The notes under the pieces are model-generated. The model saw only the letters and a list, made by a program, of their open reading frames with translations. It was not told the DNA's origin and ran no database searches. A stretch of 8,198 nt of DNA from an uncultured Prevotella sp. (GTDB taxonomy: Bacteria > Bacteroidota > Bacteroidia > Bacteroidales > Bacteroidaceae): positions 1-8,198 of the forward strand of contig UQHJ01000092.1 in assembly GCA_900540885.1 (NCBI GenBank), in the 5' to 3' direction. This document shows positions 5,594 through 8,198 of the stretch, one piece after another. Within the stretch, counting starts at the first letter, position 1, and every line of letters starts with the position of its first letter. The translations under genes were made by a program, and so were the position numbers.

Positions 5594-7966
5594 TTATTTT
5601 TTAGTAGTGCTCTTAGTAGCAGTGCTTTTAGTAGCACGGCCGCGTCCACGCGTAGCGGGCTTTTTGGCTTCGGCCTCAATTATTTTTTTACACTCATCGT
5701 AAGTCAACTCAGTGGCGCGCTCAGCATCGCTCTTGGGCAACTTATAGTTCTTGCCCTTATAAGCAATGTAAGGCCCCCAACGGCCAGCACGCACTTCGAG
5801 GTCGGGGTCTTCGTCAAACTGCTTCAAGTGGCTTTGTTCCTCTTTCAATCGTTTCTCCTGAATGAGTTCAGCGGCGCGTTCGAGCGTTATGTCCATCGGG
5901 TCTTCCCCTTTGGGAATTGATACGAACAATTTGCCTAACTGTACATACGGTCCAAATCGACCTACGTTAGCCTTAACCACTTGACCTTCCAACTCACCGA
6001 GCGTTCGAGGAAGTTTAAAGAGTTCAAGTGCCTCTTCGAGCGTAATCGTCTCAATGCTTTGTCCTTTGGTCAAATTGGCGAATTGAGGCTTCTCGTCATC
6101 ACTGGGAGTACCCATCTGAACAACAGGGCCAAAACGACCGATCTTCACCGAAACGGGCTTACCACTCTTGGGGTCAACGCCCAACTCACGTTCGCCCACA
6201 CGATGTTCAGTCTTCTCGTTCAAGGTGCGTTCTACTTGAGGCTCAAAGTCCTGATAGAAGTTGCTGATCATTTCTGTCCAGTTCTCTTTCCCCTCGGCCA
6301 CTTCGTCAAATTGCTTTTCGACATTAGCCGTGAAATTATAGTCCATAATTTCGGGGAAGTACTCCATCAAGAAGTCGTTCACCACCAGGCCGATGTCGGT
6401 AGGTACCAATTTGCCACGATTGCTACCAACGTTTTCGCTCTGCGTCGTTTCGCTAATCGTATCGCTTTGCAGGGTAAGTTGGTCGTAACTACGGGGCGTG
6501 CCTTCCGCATCACCTTTAACTACATACTCACGATTTTGAATAGTTGAAATTGTAGGAGCGTAGGTTGATGGACGTCCAATGCCTAATTCCTCCATTTTAT
6601 GTACCAACGAAGCTTCAGTATAACGTGCTGGCTGTTGGCTAAAGCGTTGTTGCGCTACTACCTCACGGCGTTGAAGCGCCTCGCCTTCGTTCATAGGGGG
6701 CAGGAGTTTGCTCTCGTCGGCATTAGCATTTTCATCGTCGCCTTGACTTTCGCGATAAACGCGCAAGAAGCCGTCAAAGCGAACCACCTCGCCCGTAGCT
6801 TGAAACATTTCGTCCGTTTCGCTCACAGCAATGTTTACCGTCGTGCGTTCGAGTTTGGCATCAGCCATTTGACACGCAATCGTGCGCTTCCAGATTAATT
6901 CGTAAAGGCGTTGCTCACGTGTATCACCCTCTATCGTTTGACGATTCATGTCGGTGGGACGAATGGCCTCGTGTGCCTCTTGTGCTCCCTTAGAATGCGT
7001 ATGGTAAGTGCGGCGTTGGTGATATTCATCGCCCATGAGCGAACTTATCACGGGGCCACAGCTATTCAAGCAAAGGTCAGATAAGTTCATAGAGTCGGTA
7101 CGCATATAAGTAATAAGTCCCGACTCATAAAGGCTTTGTGCTACACGCATTGTAACGGCCACGGGGAAACCCAACTTGCGAGCTGCCTCTTGTTGCAAGG
7201 TTGAGGTAGTGAATGGGGGCGCAGGATTGCGCTTCGTGGGGCGTGTCGTTATCGCCTCAATGGTAAAAGTCGCCTCTTTACACTTCTCAAGAAAAGCTTG
7301 TGCCTCGTCGCGTGTGGCAAATCGTTTGTTCAACTCGGCCTTTAATAAGGTAATGTTCCCATTGCTTGCTGGTACTTCAAACACGGCCGTTACGCGATAG
7401 CTCGATTCGGGCTTAAATTGTTGGATCTCGCGTTCGCGCTCAACGATTAGTCGAACAGCGACACTCTGCACACGACCTGCTGAAAGGCTCGGGCGTACCT
7501 TGCGCCATAACACAGGCGATAACTTAAAGCCCACCAAGCGGTCGAGCACACGGCGTGCTTGTTGTGCATCTACCAGATTAAGGTCGATGTGGCGTGGGTG
7601 TTCGATAGCCGACAGAATGGCAGGCTTCGTAATTTCGTGAAACACGATGCGTCGCGTCTCTTTCGGATCGAGTCCGAGCACCTCAGCCAAGTGCCATGAG
7701 ATGGCTTCTCCTTCGCGGTCTTCATCGGATGCGAGCCACACCGCCTCCGACTTTTTAGCTTGAGCGCGCAGTTCGGTTACCACCTTTCGTTTGTCTGCAG
7801 GAATCTCATATTGAGGTTCAAAGGTTTTGAGGTCAACGCCAAAGTCTTTCTTTTTCAAGTCGCGGATATGTCCGTAGCTTGACATTACTTTATAGTCTGC
7901 ACCAAGATATTTCTCTATGGTTTTAGCTTTGGCAGGAGACTCAACAATTACCAAATTCTTTTGCAT
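5594..7966 (-). CDS. topA: DNA topoisomerase I (type IA)
   Basis: The 790-residue enzyme relaxes negative supercoils by transient single-strand cleavage. The Toprim domain has E9 in VIVESPAKAKTI and the Mg-binding D81/D83 of SDEDREGEA. The catalytic tyrosine is Y287 in GLITYMRTDS, with R289. SAGRVQSVAVRLIVERERE (162-180) and AQEAHEAIRPTD (328-339) are further family blocks. The C-terminus has no Cys4 zinc ribbons. It has instead repeats of the toprim-associated C-terminal type around IGRFGPVVQMG (609-619), VGRFGPYVQLG (668-678) and AGRWGPYIAYKG (727-738), then a basic Lys/Thr/Arg tail ending KSTTKK. The start at 7964-7966 (MQKNLVIVESPAKAK) is chosen because the family begins there; the in-frame upstream ATG at 8014 would place the promoter inside the gene. 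It is the first gene of the topA-aroK(-speA) unit. Confidence 0.97.
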   Translation of the reverse strand: MQKNLVIVESPAKAKTIEKYLGADYKVMSSYGHIRDLKKKDFGVDLKTFEPQYEIPADKRKVVTELRAQAKKSEAVWLASDEDREGEAISWHLAEVLGLDPKETRRIVFHEITKPAILSAIEHPRHIDLNLVDAQQARRVLDRLVGFKLSPVLWRKVRPSLSAGRVQSVAVRLIVEREREIQQFKPESSYRVTAVFEVPASNGNITLLKAELNKRFATRDEAQAFLEKCKEATFTIEAITTRPTKRNPAPPFTTSTLQQEAARKLGFPVAVTMRVAQSLYESGLITYMRTDSMNLSDLCLNSCGPVISSLMGDEYHQRRTYHTHSKGAQEAHEAIRPTDMNRQTIEGDTREQRLYELIWKRTIACQMADAKLERTTVNIAVSETDEMFQATGEVVRFDGFLRVYRESQGDDENANADESKLLPPMNEGEALQRREVVAQQRFSQQPARYTEASLVHKMEELGIGRPSTYAPTISTIQNREYVVKGDAEGTPRSYDQLTLQSDTISETTQSENVGSNRGKLVPTDIGLVVNDFLMEYFPEIMDYNFTANVEKQFDEVAEGKENWTEMISNFYQDFEPQVERTLNEKTEHRVGERELGVDPKSGKPVSVKIGRFGPVVQMGTPSDDEKPQFANLTKGQSIETITLEEALELFKLPRTLGELEGQVVKANVGRFGPYVQLGKLFVSIPKGEDPMDITLERAAELIQEKRLKEEQSHLKQFDEDPDLEVRAGRWGPYIAYKGKNYKLPKSDAERATELTYDECKKIIEAEAKKPATRGRGRATKSTATKSTTKK

Positions 7967-7984
7967 AGTTTTCTTATTTTGGTG

Positions 7985-8015
7985 CAAAAGTAGTGCAAAC
8001 CAAAAGCATAGCAAA
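7985..8015 (-). promoter_or_regulatory. topA promoter (Bacteroidetes primary sigma type)
   Basis: In gene sense, TTTG (plus 8012-8015), exactly 19 bases, then TACTTTTG (plus 7985-7992): a full match to the -33 TTTG / -7 TAnnTTTG consensus of the Bacteroidetes primary sigma factor. Transcription would start near 7979, giving a leader of about 12 bases before the topA ATG. This supports the shorter topA start. Confidence 0.85.
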
Positions 8016-8047
8016 GCAAAAAACTTTTTTTTTAGTTTGCTATGCTT
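8004..8047. repeat. 12-bp inverted repeat overlapping the topA -33 box
   Basis: AAGCATAGCAAA (8004-8015) and TTTGCTATGCTT (8036-8047) are perfect inverted copies separated by 20 bases, which include six A's, a C and nine T's that can also pair. The left arm contains the topA -33 element. The sequence could extrude as a cruciform, bind a dimeric protein, or simply be the mirrored -33 regions of two divergent promoters. Confidence 0.6.
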
Positions 8048-8065
8048 AGGCGTCGCCTACTTTTG
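8036..8065 (+). promoter_or_regulatory. possible divergent promoter facing right
   Basis: TTTG (8036-8039), 18 bases, then TACTTTTG (8058-8065), near the Bacteroidetes consensus, one base short in spacing. It mirrors the topA promoter: TTTGCTATGCTT and CTACTTTTG occur in both. A small palindrome TAGGCG-T-CGCCTA (8047-8059) lies in the spacer and overlaps the first two bases of the -7 box. No gene starts before the window ends. Confidence 0.4.
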
Positions 8066-8110
8066 GCTATGTGACGAACTGTGTGGGGATAAATATAAAT
8101 TGCAGTTTAT

Positions 8111-8198
8111 CTGCCTAATTGGGGGGGCGGGTCCTCACCTGGGGGCGACGCGTCCCCGCGTCGGCATTTGTTAGTCAAGGCTCGATGCCTTGACTAAC
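8111..8198 (+). repeat. GC-rich repeat and hairpins at the right edge
   Basis: The stretch 8111-8132 (GCCTAATT, a run of seven G's, CGGGT) repeats the inverse of 1875-1895 with one G more. It is followed by the hairpin CGACGCG-TCC-CCGCGTCG region (stem 8146-8152 with 8157-8163) and a perfect 12-bp hairpin GTTAGTCAAGGC-TCGAT-GCCTTGACTAAC reaching the last base (8170-8198). Whether a T-run follows, which would make a terminator, cannot be seen. Confidence 0.6.

Noticed and set aside
5981..6898. Long plus-strand open frames antisense to topA
   Set aside because: They are explained by topA codon composition; topA has intact family motifs across the region.
7967..8014. Upstream in-frame ATG that would add 16 residues to TopA
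   Set aside because: The family begins at MQKNLVIVESPAK, and the promoter -7 box lies inside the proposed extension.

Overview
The window looks like Bacteroidetes chromosome, most likely a Prevotella-type Bacteroidales. The reasons are the protein families (a UpxY-like NusG paralogue, a Bacteroidales-type SpeA, and a TopA with C-terminal repeats instead of zinc ribbons), a near-ideal TTTG-N19-TAnnTTTG promoter, the absence of Shine-Dalgarno sequences before the genes, and GC-rich hairpin repeats scattered between AT-rich spacers. The genus is an inference. All recognisable genes are on the minus strand.

Right half (2605-8015): a housekeeping block reads leftward as topA (DNA topoisomerase I), aroK (shikimate kinase, 6 bases after topA) and then, after a 489-base gap, speA (biosynthetic arginine decarboxylase). 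It starts at a strong promoter (7985-8015) and ends at a textbook intrinsic terminator (2605-2660). The aroK-speA gap is almost filled by a 413-bp non-coding element (4622-5034). The element has 33-bp terminal inverted repeats, two further internal inverted repeats and a 6-bp TACTAA target duplication, so it looks like a MITE/REP-type insertion into the operon.

Left half (1-2604): a 5' fragment of a small protein resembling a type II antitoxin (1-137), then a UpxY-like NusG-family antiterminator (526-1230) with a long unusual N-terminal extension and no capsule gene beside it. Between this gene and speA lie about 1.4 kb without coding sequence but rich in DNA structure: two terminator-like hairpins on the plus strand, a phased CATTAA(T) array, copies of the same dispersed repeat family (1744-1829, 1855-1900, 2364-2591), and the most striking object in the window.

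That object (about 1945-2262) is a roughly 320-bp imperfect palindrome centred near 2103. Its arms carry mirrored ATGAAACAT sites, including two identical-geometry ATGAAACAT-N9-ATGTTTCAT dyads, and mirrored ATTGATnATCA motifs. Its core is four direct repeats with an exact 22-bp period (CTCCCACAGTGTTTTT) plus one inverted copy. I do not recognise it. Its layout resembles a multi-site protein-binding cis-element (iteron origin, partition or recombination site) or a non-autonomous mobile element. At the right edge (8016-8198) the topA promoter is mirrored by a second, divergent promoter-like sequence, followed by GC-rich hairpins that run off the window.
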